Shown here one piece after another: positions 15,611 through 22,075 of a DNA stretch of 22,320 nucleotides (the stretch's first letter is position 1; each line of letters starts with the position of its first letter). The stretch lies in the NCBI GenBank assembly GCA_037131575.1, contig JBAXQV010000027.1, positions 1-22,320 of the forward strand, written 5' to 3'. Below the pieces are notes generated by a model. It saw nothing but the letters and a program-made list of their open reading frames with translations. It ran no database searches and had not been told where the DNA came from. The stretch is from VFMC01 sp037131575 (GTDB lineage: Bacteria > Actinomycetota > Acidimicrobiia > Acidimicrobiales > Ilumatobacteraceae). The position numbers and the translations under genes were made by a program.

Positions 15611-16573
15611 TCAGGCGCCGACACCGTGCAACATCTCGTCCGCTGCGCTCCACGGGTCGAGTGAGCGATCGATCACCTGATGCGCCAACGCATCCCAGCG
15701 CTCGCCAGTGGTGATCTCGCGAGCGCGCTGTTCAAGGCGTCGCGCCACAATTTCGCGCAACTCTTCGCGCATGCGGAATTCGCGTCGCTTGGCGAGCTCA
15801 CCGTTGCCCTCGATGAACGCTCGGTGCTCGACCACGGTGTTCCACAATTCGGTGATACCACGCTGCTCGATGGCCACCACCGGCACGATGGGCGGCCGCC
15901 AGGCATCGTGGGGAAGGTCGGACAGGTCGAGCATCTGCTCGATGTCGCGGTGGGTTTCCTCCACGCCCTTCCGGTCGGCCTTGTTGATGACGAAGATGTC
16001 GGCAATTTCCATGAGGCCCGCCTTGTTGGCCTGAACACTGTCGCCCCACCCCGGATTGAGCACCACCACGGTGGTGTCGGCCTTACCCGCGATCTCCACC
16101 TCCACCTGGCCCACACCCACGGTTTCGACGAGGATCCATTGCCGGCCGATGGCGTCGAGCAGACGCACCGCTTCCGGGCAGGCGAGCGAGAGGCCACCGA
16201 GATGCCCGCGGGTGGCCATGGAACGGATGAACACCCCCGGGTCGGTGGCGTGGTCTTGCATGCGCACCCGGTCGCCCAGAATGGCTCCACCGGTGAACGG
16301 CGACGAGGGGTCGATGGCCAGCACCGCCACCTCGAGTTCGGCGCGACGCAGATGCCCGATGACGGCACTGGTGAGGGTGCTCTTGCCAGCCCCTGGCGCG
16401 CCGGTGAACCCCACCGTGTAGCCGGTGCCGCCACGCGGATACGTGAGCCTCCCGATGGCACGCGCCTCGGGGCCTCCGCGCTCGATGAGCGACAGCAAAC
16501 GCGCGAGCGCACCGCGGTCGCCTTCGACAGCGGCAGCGAACAGTTCGGCGGGAGGAGTATTCCGACGGCTCAT
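15611..16573 (-). CDS. meaB: Methylmalonyl-CoA mutase-associated GTPase MeaB
   Basis: MeaB is a G3E GTPase chaperone that gates adenosylcobalamin loading and protects methylmalonyl-CoA mutase from inactivation. The 320-residue protein has the P-loop GAPGAGKST (58-66), the switch-like AIDPSSPFTGGAILGDRVRM (86-105), ETVGVGQVE (150-158, the G3 region), and NKAD (197-200) for guanine recognition. The C-terminal helical dimerisation tail is present. No mutase genes are in the window. The frame is open further upstream to 16636, but ATG 16573 avoids a 38-base overlap with the preceding NifU-like gene and gives a normal family length. It is the middle gene of a probable NifU-like, meaB, hydratase unit. 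Confidence 0.95.
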   Translation of the reverse strand: MSRRNTPPAELFAAAVEGDRGALARLLSLIERGGPEARAIGRLTYPRGGTGYTVGFTGAPGAGKSTLTSAVIGHLRRAELEVAVLAIDPSSPFTGGAILGDRVRMQDHATDPGVFIRSMATRGHLGGLSLACPEAVRLLDAIGRQWILVETVGVGQVEVEIAGKADTTVVVLNPGWGDSVQANKAGLMEIADIFVINKADRKGVEETHRDIEQMLDLSDLPHDAWRPPIVPVVAIEQRGITELWNTVVEHRAFIEGNGELAKRREFRMREELREIVARRLEQRAREITTGERWDALAHQVIDRSLDPWSAADEMLHGVGA

Positions 16574-16598
16574 GGGTATTCGATCGACGAGGTCGACG

Positions 16599-16829
16599 TC
16601 AATCGACCTGTACGACCTCGGTGACGCCGTCGACACGATCGCGCATGATGCGCTCGATACCCGCCTTCAAGGTCTGCGTGCTCGCCGGGCAGGTACCGCA
16701 CGCGCCCACCAAGGTGACCGACACGATGCCCGTTGCCTCGTCGACATCGCGCAGCACGACGTCGCCACCGTCGGCCTGGAGCGCCGGACGGATGACCTCG
16801 ATCGTCTCTTCCACTCGGGTTCGCATCAT
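16599..16829 (-). CDS. NifU C-terminal-domain (Nfu-type) Fe-S scaffold protein
   Basis: A 76-residue protein equal to a stand-alone Nfu domain: VEETIEVIRPALQADGGDV at 6-24, a central strand, and the CxxC cluster ligands in GACGTCPAST (Cys44, Cys47), followed by a helix ending TEVVQVD. Nfu domains carry and deliver 4Fe-4S clusters to target proteins. The gene begins with two consecutive ATG codons (16829 and 16826), and either may be used. It is followed by meaB after 25 bases. Its sulfur may come from the cysteine desulfurase encoded at 3548-4717. Confidence 0.92.
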   Translation of the reverse strand: MMRTRVEETIEVIRPALQADGGDVVLRDVDEATGIVSVTLVGACGTCPASTQTLKAGIERIMRDRVDGVTEVVQVD

Positions 16830-16883
16830 GTGACGGACAACTTTCCAATACTGGGGTGGGGGCTATTCAAGCAGGGCGGGCAA

Positions 16884-16889
16884 TACGAT
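16884..16889 (+). promoter_or_regulatory. Probable -10 box of the lipoprotein gene (leaderless)
   Basis: TACGAT is followed by GACCATTC (eight bases) and ATG 16898. There is no Shine-Dalgarno sequence near the ATG. Confidence 0.45.
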
Positions 16890-16897
16890 GACCATTC

Positions 16898-17485
16898 ATG
16901 ACAACCTCCCGTTGCCGTACTCGCATTCCCGTGACACTCGTACTTTCCGTCGGAGCCGTCATCCTGGCCGCCTGTTCGGGTGCCAGCAGGCCCACACTCG
17001 CCACCGGCGATGCGAGCACCTTGGCCGGTTCGTCCACCGTCTCGGCAACCTCCAGCAGTTCACCGAGCAGCGCCACCTCAGTCGGTGGGGTAACCACTTC
17101 GAGCATGCCGGCAGCCGGTACCACCGTTGCCCGCCCGGTGGATTCGGGCGATATCCCGGTGCCCACCGAACCGGTCGACTCGGCCGACATTGCGATGCCC
17201 CCGGTCGACTCGTCGGATGTGCCCTCGCTCATCACCGTCACCGTGGGGAAGGACTCATCGCCCACTCGCGTGGAAACGGTCAGCCGAAACGCGCTGGTAT
17301 CGATCACCATCGTCAATGGCCCCACGGCCGATACGTACGTGCTGCAGGGCTACAACGCCGGCGTCGGCCAACCTGTGGCCCCCGGCAAGGCCGAAACCCT
17401 GAGCTTCCGGGCCGATACCGCAGGCGAATTCGCGTTGGTGGCCGCCTCCACCAACACCACCATCATGACCCTGCGGGTGGTGTGA
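16898..17485 (+). CDS. Secreted lipoprotein with a C-terminal beta-domain, possibly cupredoxin-like; function unknown
   Basis: The 195-residue protein starts with a lipoprotein signal peptide: Arg-rich n-region, hydrophobic VTLVLSVGAVILAAC, and lipobox LAAC with Cys26 as the lipidated residue. A Ser/Thr/Ala-rich linker follows (27-75). Next come three imperfect copies of PVDSxDI (about 79-108) and then a beta-rich domain of about 85 residues (ITVTVGKDSSPTRVETVS to the end). Alternating strands, a VAPGKAETLSF turn and a FALVAAS strand resemble the cupredoxin-like domains that sense or bind metals at the cell surface. I see no complete His-Cys-His-Met copper site, so metal binding is doubtful. 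It is followed after seven bases by a small membrane-protein gene, probably co-transcribed. Confidence 0.8.
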   Translation: MTTSRCRTRIPVTLVLSVGAVILAACSGASRPTLATGDASTLAGSSTVSATSSSSPSSATSVGGVTTSSMPAAGTTVARPVDSGDIPVPTEPVDSADIAMPPVDSSDVPSLITVTVGKDSSPTRVETVSRNALVSITIVNGPTADTYVLQGYNAGVGQPVAPGKAETLSFRADTAGEFALVAASTNTTIMTLRVV

Positions 17486-17492
17486 GTCGCCG

Positions 17493-17702
17493 ATGAATAC
17501 AGGCGCCGCCACTGCGGCCATCCTGGCCCATCAGGGTGGTTGGGACGAGATGCTCATGATCGTCGTTCCCATTGCCGCGGTGGTGTTGTTGTTGCGCGTG
17601 GTGAAACGCCGCGTGGAAGCGCAGCAGACGCCCACCGCCGATGGTCAGCAGCGCTCCACCGATGCGCCGAGCGACGCCAACCGGCCCACCAAATCGTCGT
17701 AG
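17493..17702 (+). CDS. Small single-pass membrane protein of unknown function
   Basis: This predicted 69-residue protein has one membrane helix (about residues 20-36, MLMIVVPIAAVVLLLRV), followed by a basic KRR stop-transfer and a short polar tail rich in Ser, Asp and Gln. It starts seven bases after the lipoprotein stop codon, which suggests one transcript and perhaps a functional pair at the membrane. The last 58 bases overlap the 3' end of murA on the opposite strand. The low-complexity tail falls exactly in that overlap. Being short, it could be spurious, but the well-formed helix and tight spacing favour a real gene. Confidence 0.6.
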   Translation: MNTGAATAAILAHQGGWDEMLMIVVPIAAVVLLLRVVKRRVEAQQTPTADGQQRSTDAPSDANRPTKSS

Positions 17703-18943
17703 CCACGCTCGATGTGATGCACGCCACTGATGATGGTGTCGCCCTCGGCCGCGAGGCCTGCCACCACCAGTGCTGCGCCCGCACGGATGTCGTGGGCGCG
17801 CACCTTCGCGCCACTGAGCACAGGGCGGCCGCGCACCACGGCATGGTGACCATCGGTGCGGATATCGGCCCCGAGCCGCTGCAGTTCTTCCACATAGCGG
17901 AAACGGCCTGGATAGAGATTCTCGGTGACGATGCTCACGCCATCGGCGACCGACAGCATGGTGACCACCAGTGGCTTGTAGTCGGTGGCGATGCCGGGGT
18001 ACGGCAGCGTGGCCACGTCGATGGCGCGTAGGCGGCCCTCGGCGCGCACCATCAGCCCGTCATGTTGCGCGGTGAGTTCGAGGCCCATATCGCCGAAGCG
18101 TCGCAGCAACATCTCCATATGGTCGGGGCGTGCATGGCGCAGCATCACCTCACCACCGGCCACCCCCACCGCAGCGAGATAGGTGGCCGCTTGGATGCGG
18201 TCGGGAATGGTGCGATGGGTGGTGGCCCGCAACGAGTGCGGCTCGACACCGTGCACCACCAGGGTGGCTGAACCGATGCCTTCGATATCGGCGCCCATGC
18301 TCACCAACATGGTGCACAGATCGGCGATTTCGGGTTCACGTGCCGCGTTGTCGATGACCGTGGTGCCCTTCGCGTACACCGCCGCGGTGAGGATGTTCTC
18401 GGTGGCGCCCACACTGGGGAACTCGAAGGTGACATCGGCACCGTGAAGACGGTCGTGCTCGATGCGACCCTCCACATACCCGTGCTGCACCTCGAAGGTG
18501 GCGCCCATCTGGCTGAGGCCTTTGAGGTGCATGTCGATGGGACGCGACCCGAAATCGTCGCCGCCCGGCAGTGAGAGGCGCACATGCCCGAACCGGCCCA
18601 GCAATGGCCCGAGCACATTGATCGACGCGCGGATGCGCTCGACGAGTTCGTAGGGTGCCACCGGTGTGATGGCACCGCGGTTCACCAGCCTGAGTTCGAT
18701 GCCATCGACACCGTCGATGCGCGTGGTGGTGACGCCGATGGCAGCGAGCAATTCGCTCATGATGCCCACATCGACGATGGATGGCACGTTCGTGATGATG
18801 TGCTCGCCATCGGCCAACAGCGTGGCGGCCATCAACTTCAGCACCGAGTTCTTCGCCCCCGGCACCACCACCTCGCCACTGAGTGCACGGCCCGAACGCA
18901 CCACGATGGTGGGTTCGCTGAGGTCTCCGTCGGCGGGCAACAT
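17645..18943 (-). CDS. murA: UDP-N-acetylglucosamine 1-carboxyvinyltransferase MurA, Asp-type active site
   Basis: MurA transfers enolpyruvate from PEP to UDP-GlcNAc, the first committed step of peptidoglycan synthesis in the cytoplasm. The 432-residue protein has the substrate lysine in GAKNSVLK (Lys31) and RASINVLGPLLGRFG (105-119). Its active-site loop reads PGGDDFGSRPIDMHL. Asp129 (codon 18559-18557) stands where most bacteria have the PEP-alkylated cysteine, as in mycobacteria, which predicts insensitivity to fosfomycin. Later motifs include IPDRIQAATYL with the general-base aspartate, PYPGIATDYKP, and a C-terminal HHIERGYDDL. ATG 18943 has a GGAGA Shine-Dalgarno sequence four bases upstream and is preferred to an upstream in-frame start at 18976. 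The end overlaps the small membrane-protein gene. Confidence 0.93.
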   Translation of the reverse strand: MLPADGDLSEPTIVVRSGRALSGEVVVPGAKNSVLKLMAATLLADGEHIITNVPSIVDVGIMSELLAAIGVTTTRIDGVDGIELRLVNRGAITPVAPYELVERIRASINVLGPLLGRFGHVRLSLPGGDDFGSRPIDMHLKGLSQMGATFEVQHGYVEGRIEHDRLHGADVTFEFPSVGATENILTAAVYAKGTTVIDNAAREPEIADLCTMLVSMGADIEGIGSATLVVHGVEPHSLRATTHRTIPDRIQAATYLAAVGVAGGEVMLRHARPDHMEMLLRRFGDMGLELTAQHDGLMVRAEGRLRAIDVATLPYPGIATDYKPLVVTMLSVADGVSIVTENLYPGRFRYVEELQRLGADIRTDGHHAVVRGRPVLSGAKVRAHDIRAGAALVVAGLAAEGDTIISGVHHIERGYDDLVGRLASLGASVERC

Positions 18944-18964
18944 GGTTCTCCAGTATGCCCCGAT

Positions 18965-18970
18965 TAGGGT
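18965..18970 (+). promoter_or_regulatory. Probable -10 box of the MFS gene (leaderless GTG start)
   Basis: TAGGGT is followed by GCCCAC (six bases) and GTG 18977. It closely matches the box before the enoyl-CoA hydratase gene. It lies only 21 bases from the murA start codon, so the two promoters overlap. Confidence 0.4.
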
Positions 18971-18976
18971 GCCCAC

Positions 18977-20536
18977 GTGGGGAGGTACCCGAGTTCAGTC
19001 GAGCGCATCTGGCCGCGGGCCGATGAGGCGATGGCGAATACCCCGCGTGGTGGCCTCATCACCGAACGCGTTGTCGAGACCGAACACACCGACGCACCGG
19101 GGCACACCCGCTTCATTCAGGCTGAGGGCCCCTTCCAGCAGTACGAACGCACCGTCGACGTACAACCCGACCGAGTGGTCGACACCATCCGCTACCGCCT
19201 GGTGATCCCGTGGTTCGGCTGGTTGTTCCGATGGCCGGTTCGGACATGGCTGAGGCGACGCACGGTCGGTAGTGCCAGCCCGCCGGCATGGGCACCACCC
19301 GATCGGTTGAACGCCGATCAGGTGCTGGTACTGGGGTTGCTCGCAGCGGCGTCGATGTCGGCCGCATTCGTGAACACGTTGTTCACTCAAACGGTGAACT
19401 TCGCTGCTGCCGAATTCGGTATCTCCGAACAGGGCCAAGGCATTGCCGGAGTGGTGGTGCGCTGCGGCATCGTGATCGCCCTGCCATTCACCCTGTTCGC
19501 CGACCGGGTGGGCCGACGACGGATGATCGTGCTGTTGGCCTGGTTGGCGCCCACCTGTGCGGCGCTGGGGGCGTTGGCCCCGAGTTTCTGGGTGCTCACC
19601 GCCTCGCAGACCGTGGGTCGGCCACTGGGTATCGCGCTCGACCTGCTCATCGCCGTGGTGGCCGCCGAGGTGATGCCGCGTAACAGCCGTGCGTATGCGG
19701 TGAGTGTGCTGGCCATGGCCGCCGGGTTGGGCGCCGGCCTGGCCGTCATCTCGCTCCCCCTCGCCGATCTCGGCACCCGCGGCTGGCGACTCGTGTACGT
19801 GGTGGCTCTGGTGTGGTTGCTGGTGGCGCTCGACCTCACCCGCCGCCTGGCCGAAACCGATCGCTTCCGACGTGCGCACGCCGCCCGCCACGACGTCAGC
19901 GGGGCCGTGGTACCCGTGGCACTCCCCTGGCGACGCCTGGCCATCATCGCCACCGTGGCCTTCTCGGCCAATCTGTTCGTGGCATCGGCGTCGTATTTCC
20001 AGAACCGCTATCTGCACAACGTTCGCGGTTATAGCGGGGCTGGCATTGCGGCATTCACCCTCACCACCGCCACGCCGGCCTCGTTGGGGTTCGTCATCGG
20101 TGGGCGCATCGCCGACACCACGGGGCGACGGCGCCTGCTGGCCACCACCATGCCCATCGCCACCACCATGCTGGTGCTGTCGTTCTGCGTGGGTGGCCCG
20201 TTGATGTGGCTGTCGGCCTTCCTCGCCGGCCTGCTGGGCGGCATCTCCTATCCCGCCTTCTCGGTGTACCGCACCGAATTGTTCCCCACCACTCGACGCG
20301 GTCAGGCCGGTGGGTTGCTCACCGCGGCTGCGTTGCTGGGCGGCAGTATCGGCCTCCTCATCGCCGGTCGTCTCCTGCACGATGGGTGGAGCTATGGCGC
20401 AGTGATGGCTCTGCTCGCCCTCGGCCAGGTGGTGGCCGCCACGGTGGTGTGGTTCACCTATCCAGAAACCGCACACCGCACGCTCGAGGAACTCAACCCG
20501 GCCGATGCAGCCCACGGCGAAGCCCCGGGCGAGTAA
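18977..20536 (+). CDS. Major facilitator superfamily transporter with an N-terminal soluble extension
   Basis: A 519-residue protein whose membrane part starts near residue 114 and has about 12 hydrophobic segments. The MFS motif A is seen twice, as DRVGRRR (176-182) and, in the second half, GRIADTTGRRR. The YPETAHRTLEELNP ending resembles sugar-porter or metabolite transporters. The substrate is unknown. The first 110 residues are soluble and unusual for MFS proteins. Residues 43-92 (RFIQAEGPFQQYERTVDV, then IRYRLVIPWFGWLFRWPVR) look like part of an SRPBCC-type beta-sheet followed by an amphipathic Trp/Arg-rich segment. The start is either GTG 18977, supported by the TAGGGT box, or ATG 19031 (501 residues). 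The gene is divergent from murA and converges on the J-domain gene with a four-base gap. Confidence 0.85.
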   Translation: MGRYPSSVERIWPRADEAMANTPRGGLITERVVETEHTDAPGHTRFIQAEGPFQQYERTVDVQPDRVVDTIRYRLVIPWFGWLFRWPVRTWLRRRTVGSASPPAWAPPDRLNADQVLVLGLLAAASMSAAFVNTLFTQTVNFAAAEFGISEQGQGIAGVVVRCGIVIALPFTLFADRVGRRRMIVLLAWLAPTCAALGALAPSFWVLTASQTVGRPLGIALDLLIAVVAAEVMPRNSRAYAVSVLAMAAGLGAGLAVISLPLADLGTRGWRLVYVVALVWLLVALDLTRRLAETDRFRRAHAARHDVSGAVVPVALPWRRLAIIATVAFSANLFVASASYFQNRYLHNVRGYSGAGIAAFTLTTATPASLGFVIGGRIADTTGRRRLLATTMPIATTMLVLSFCVGGPLMWLSAFLAGLLGGISYPAFSVYRTELFPTTRRGQAGGLLTAAALLGGSIGLLIAGRLLHDGWSYGAVMALLALGQVVAATVVWFTYPETAHRTLEELNPADAAHGEAPGE

Positions 20537-20540
20537 CACC

Positions 20541-21233
20541 TCAACTGGTGAGAATGCGCCGTGCCTCGCCGAGGTCGGCGATGGCCTTCGAGGCGGCCGC
20601 CTCGCTGCCCCCGTGGTCGGGGTGGGCGAGGCGCAGACGTTCGCGGTAGTGCGCCGTCACGTCTTTCTTCGCCACCTTGCCGGTGCCGAGCGGGAACCCC
20701 AACAACTCCAGGGCCCAGGCCCGCGGGTCGGCCAGCGCCGACAGCGACGTGGCCGCAGCACCAGCGAGGTTGGTGACGAACGATGGGCCGATTGGACCGC
20801 GCCAGCGCATCGCCCGCTGCAGCACGGTGTGCATCGAACGGCGAGCAGTGAGGTCGAGCCGTTCGATGGCATAGATGGCGCCCAGCACCTGCACCATCGG
20901 GTTCCCTTGTGGTTTGAGGTCGAACGTCACGTTGTCGCCTTCGCCGCGCAGTTGATGCACACTCACCGCAAGGCCATGCCGGTCGACCTGGAAACGATGC
21001 CGCAGGCGGGGCTGCACCACCCGCTGCCCAGCCGCCACCTGGTCGAGTAGGCGGTGCACATCGGGCACCAGTTCCTCATCGACCTCGGGCAGATGCTTGG
21101 CGACCACGGCCCCCAGCAACAACCCCCCGAACCCGGGTGCCGGGTCGACCGGTAGCACCAGATGCCCCAGCGCAACACGCCGGGTGGGCGTGATGGGGCG
21201 CGAGTGCCAGATCTCGAGTTCGGCGAGAAGCAT
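20541..21233 (-). CDS. J-domain-containing protein with an uncharacterised N-terminal domain
   Basis: This 230-residue protein has a J-domain-like segment at its C-terminus (about 178-230). LGFPLGTGKVAKKDV is a helix I-II region, then HYRERLRLAHPD with the DnaK-stimulating HPD at 204-206, and a final helix AIADLGEARRIL. A C-terminal J-domain is unlike classical DnaJ, which carries it at the N-terminus and adds zinc-finger modules. Residues 1-150 are an unrecognised conserved-looking domain (ELEIWHSRPITPTRR, LPVDPAPGFGG, PRLRHRFQVDRHGL) without membrane segments. It may deliver a specific client to DnaK. ATG 21233 is chosen because the sequence upstream is non-coding-like spacer after the previous gene, whose stop is 28 bases away. 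The two genes are probably co-transcribed. Confidence 0.8.
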   Translation of the reverse strand: MLLAELEIWHSRPITPTRRVALGHLVLPVDPAPGFGGLLLGAVVAKHLPEVDEELVPDVHRLLDQVAAGQRVVQPRLRHRFQVDRHGLAVSVHQLRGEGDNVTFDLKPQGNPMVQVLGAIYAIERLDLTARRSMHTVLQRAMRWRGPIGPSFVTNLAGAAATSLSALADPRAWALELLGFPLGTGKVAKKDVTAHYRERLRLAHPDHGGSEAAASKAIADLGEARRILTS

Positions 21234-21261
21234 GAACGGACCAGGGCTCAGACGTCGGGGT

Positions 21262-22029
21262 TCAGATGTACGGACGAAGCAGGTCGTGCAACGCCTCGGC
21301 TTCATCGACTGCTGCGTCGTGATCGAGCCCTTCCTCATCGACCAGGGCATCGGTGAGACGGTCGGCGATGATGCACGTGCGCTGCCACAGTGCGGGCTGC
21401 ACGCCGAAGGGTGGCCGACGCGGATTCGACACCGCAGTGGCTTCACTGAGGTGCTTCAGACCGGCCGCATCGCGGGGGTTGCGACGCAACCGTTCACCGG
21501 CGAGGAAGAACGAGGTGAGCACATCGGCCGAGGGGGCGTCACCCAGGTCGTCGTCGTCATCGTCGTCGAGATCGACGTAGTCGCCGCTCTCGATGTCGTC
21601 GAGCAGGGCATCGACAAGTGCTTCGTCGGCCGTGGCGACCACCAACGTGGTGCCCTCCCACCGGTGGGCGATACCGGCCCGGGTGAGTGCCCGTGCCACC
21701 ACGTCGCTCTCACCCTCGGGGGCGTCGCTGCGGTCGTATTCGGTGATCGACTCGGCAGCATCGAGAGGCCCAGCAGCGGCGGCATCGGACTCGTCGGAGT
21801 CGTCGACTTCTGGGTACACCACACCGGTGCGCTGTTCGACGTCGTTGATGACGGGTTCGGCGATGCCTTCGTACTCGAACGGAATGAGCAATTCGCTCCC
21901 CGCCCACGTATGCGGAATCTCTGCATCGGCCATGGCGGCCGCGAGTTCGGCTTGCTGATCGAACGTCCACGCCGACAGGTCGTAATGCACCCGCACGGCA
22001 TCGGGATCGTCGGGGTTCCAATCGGTCAC
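21262..22029 (-). CDS. Acidic conserved-type hypothetical protein with an internal domain duplication
   Basis: I do not recognise a named family. The 255-residue protein is strongly acidic and soluble. Two segments look like copies of one domain of about 50 residues: 14-65 (with AELAAAMADAEIPHTWAGSELLIP) and 105-148 (VARALTRAGIAHRWEGTTLVV), sharing the pattern L-x2-A-x-I-x-H-x-W-x-G-x2-L followed by an acidic helix. An Asp-rich spacer follows, with seven consecutive Asp at 155-161. A helical C-terminal part (165-255) includes LTSFFLAGERLRRNPRDAAGLKHL. The GTG start has an AAGGA Shine-Dalgarno sequence about 10 bases upstream. The gene precedes the J-domain gene and may encode its partner. Role unknown. 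Confidence 0.75.
   Translation of the reverse strand: MTDWNPDDPDAVRVHYDLSAWTFDQQAELAAAMADAEIPHTWAGSELLIPFEYEGIAEPVINDVEQRTGVVYPEVDDSDESDAAAAGPLDAAESITEYDRSDAPEGESDVVARALTRAGIAHRWEGTTLVVATADEALVDALLDDIESGDYVDLDDDDDDDLGDAPSADVLTSFFLAGERLRRNPRDAAGLKHLSEATAVSNPRRPPFGVQPALWQRTCIIADRLTDALVDEEGLDHDAAVDEAEALHDLLRPYI
21547..21567 (-). repeat. GAC/GAT triplet run encoding seven aspartates
   Basis: Seven consecutive Asp codons, six GAC and one GAT, form a short triplet tract in the acidic protein. It is the only evident microsatellite-like run in the window and sits at a linker, where length variation would be tolerated. Confidence 0.6.
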
Positions 22030-22065
22030 GCCTGCACGTCCTTCGCCCTCGAACTGACCCGAAGA

Positions 22066-22071
22066 ACGCTA
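22066..22071 (-). promoter_or_regulatory. Possible -10 box of the acidic-protein / J-domain operon
   Basis: TAGCGT on the minus strand lies just after the stop codon of the upstream hydrolase, in the same CCGATAGCGT context as the cysteine desulfurase promoter. It would give a leader of about 30 bases that includes the AAGGA ribosome binding site of GTG 22029. Confidence 0.35.
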
Positions 22072-22075
22072 TCGG

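Noticed and set aside
16574..16636. 21-residue upstream extension of MeaB
   Set aside because: It would overlap the NifU-like gene by 38 bases, and the added residues do not resemble the family N-terminus.
18995..20539. A 514-codon minus-strand open frame opposite the MFS gene
   Set aside because: The translation is His/Gln/Gly-rich with no hydrophobic core or motif, while the plus strand has 12 membrane segments and two MFS motif A copies.
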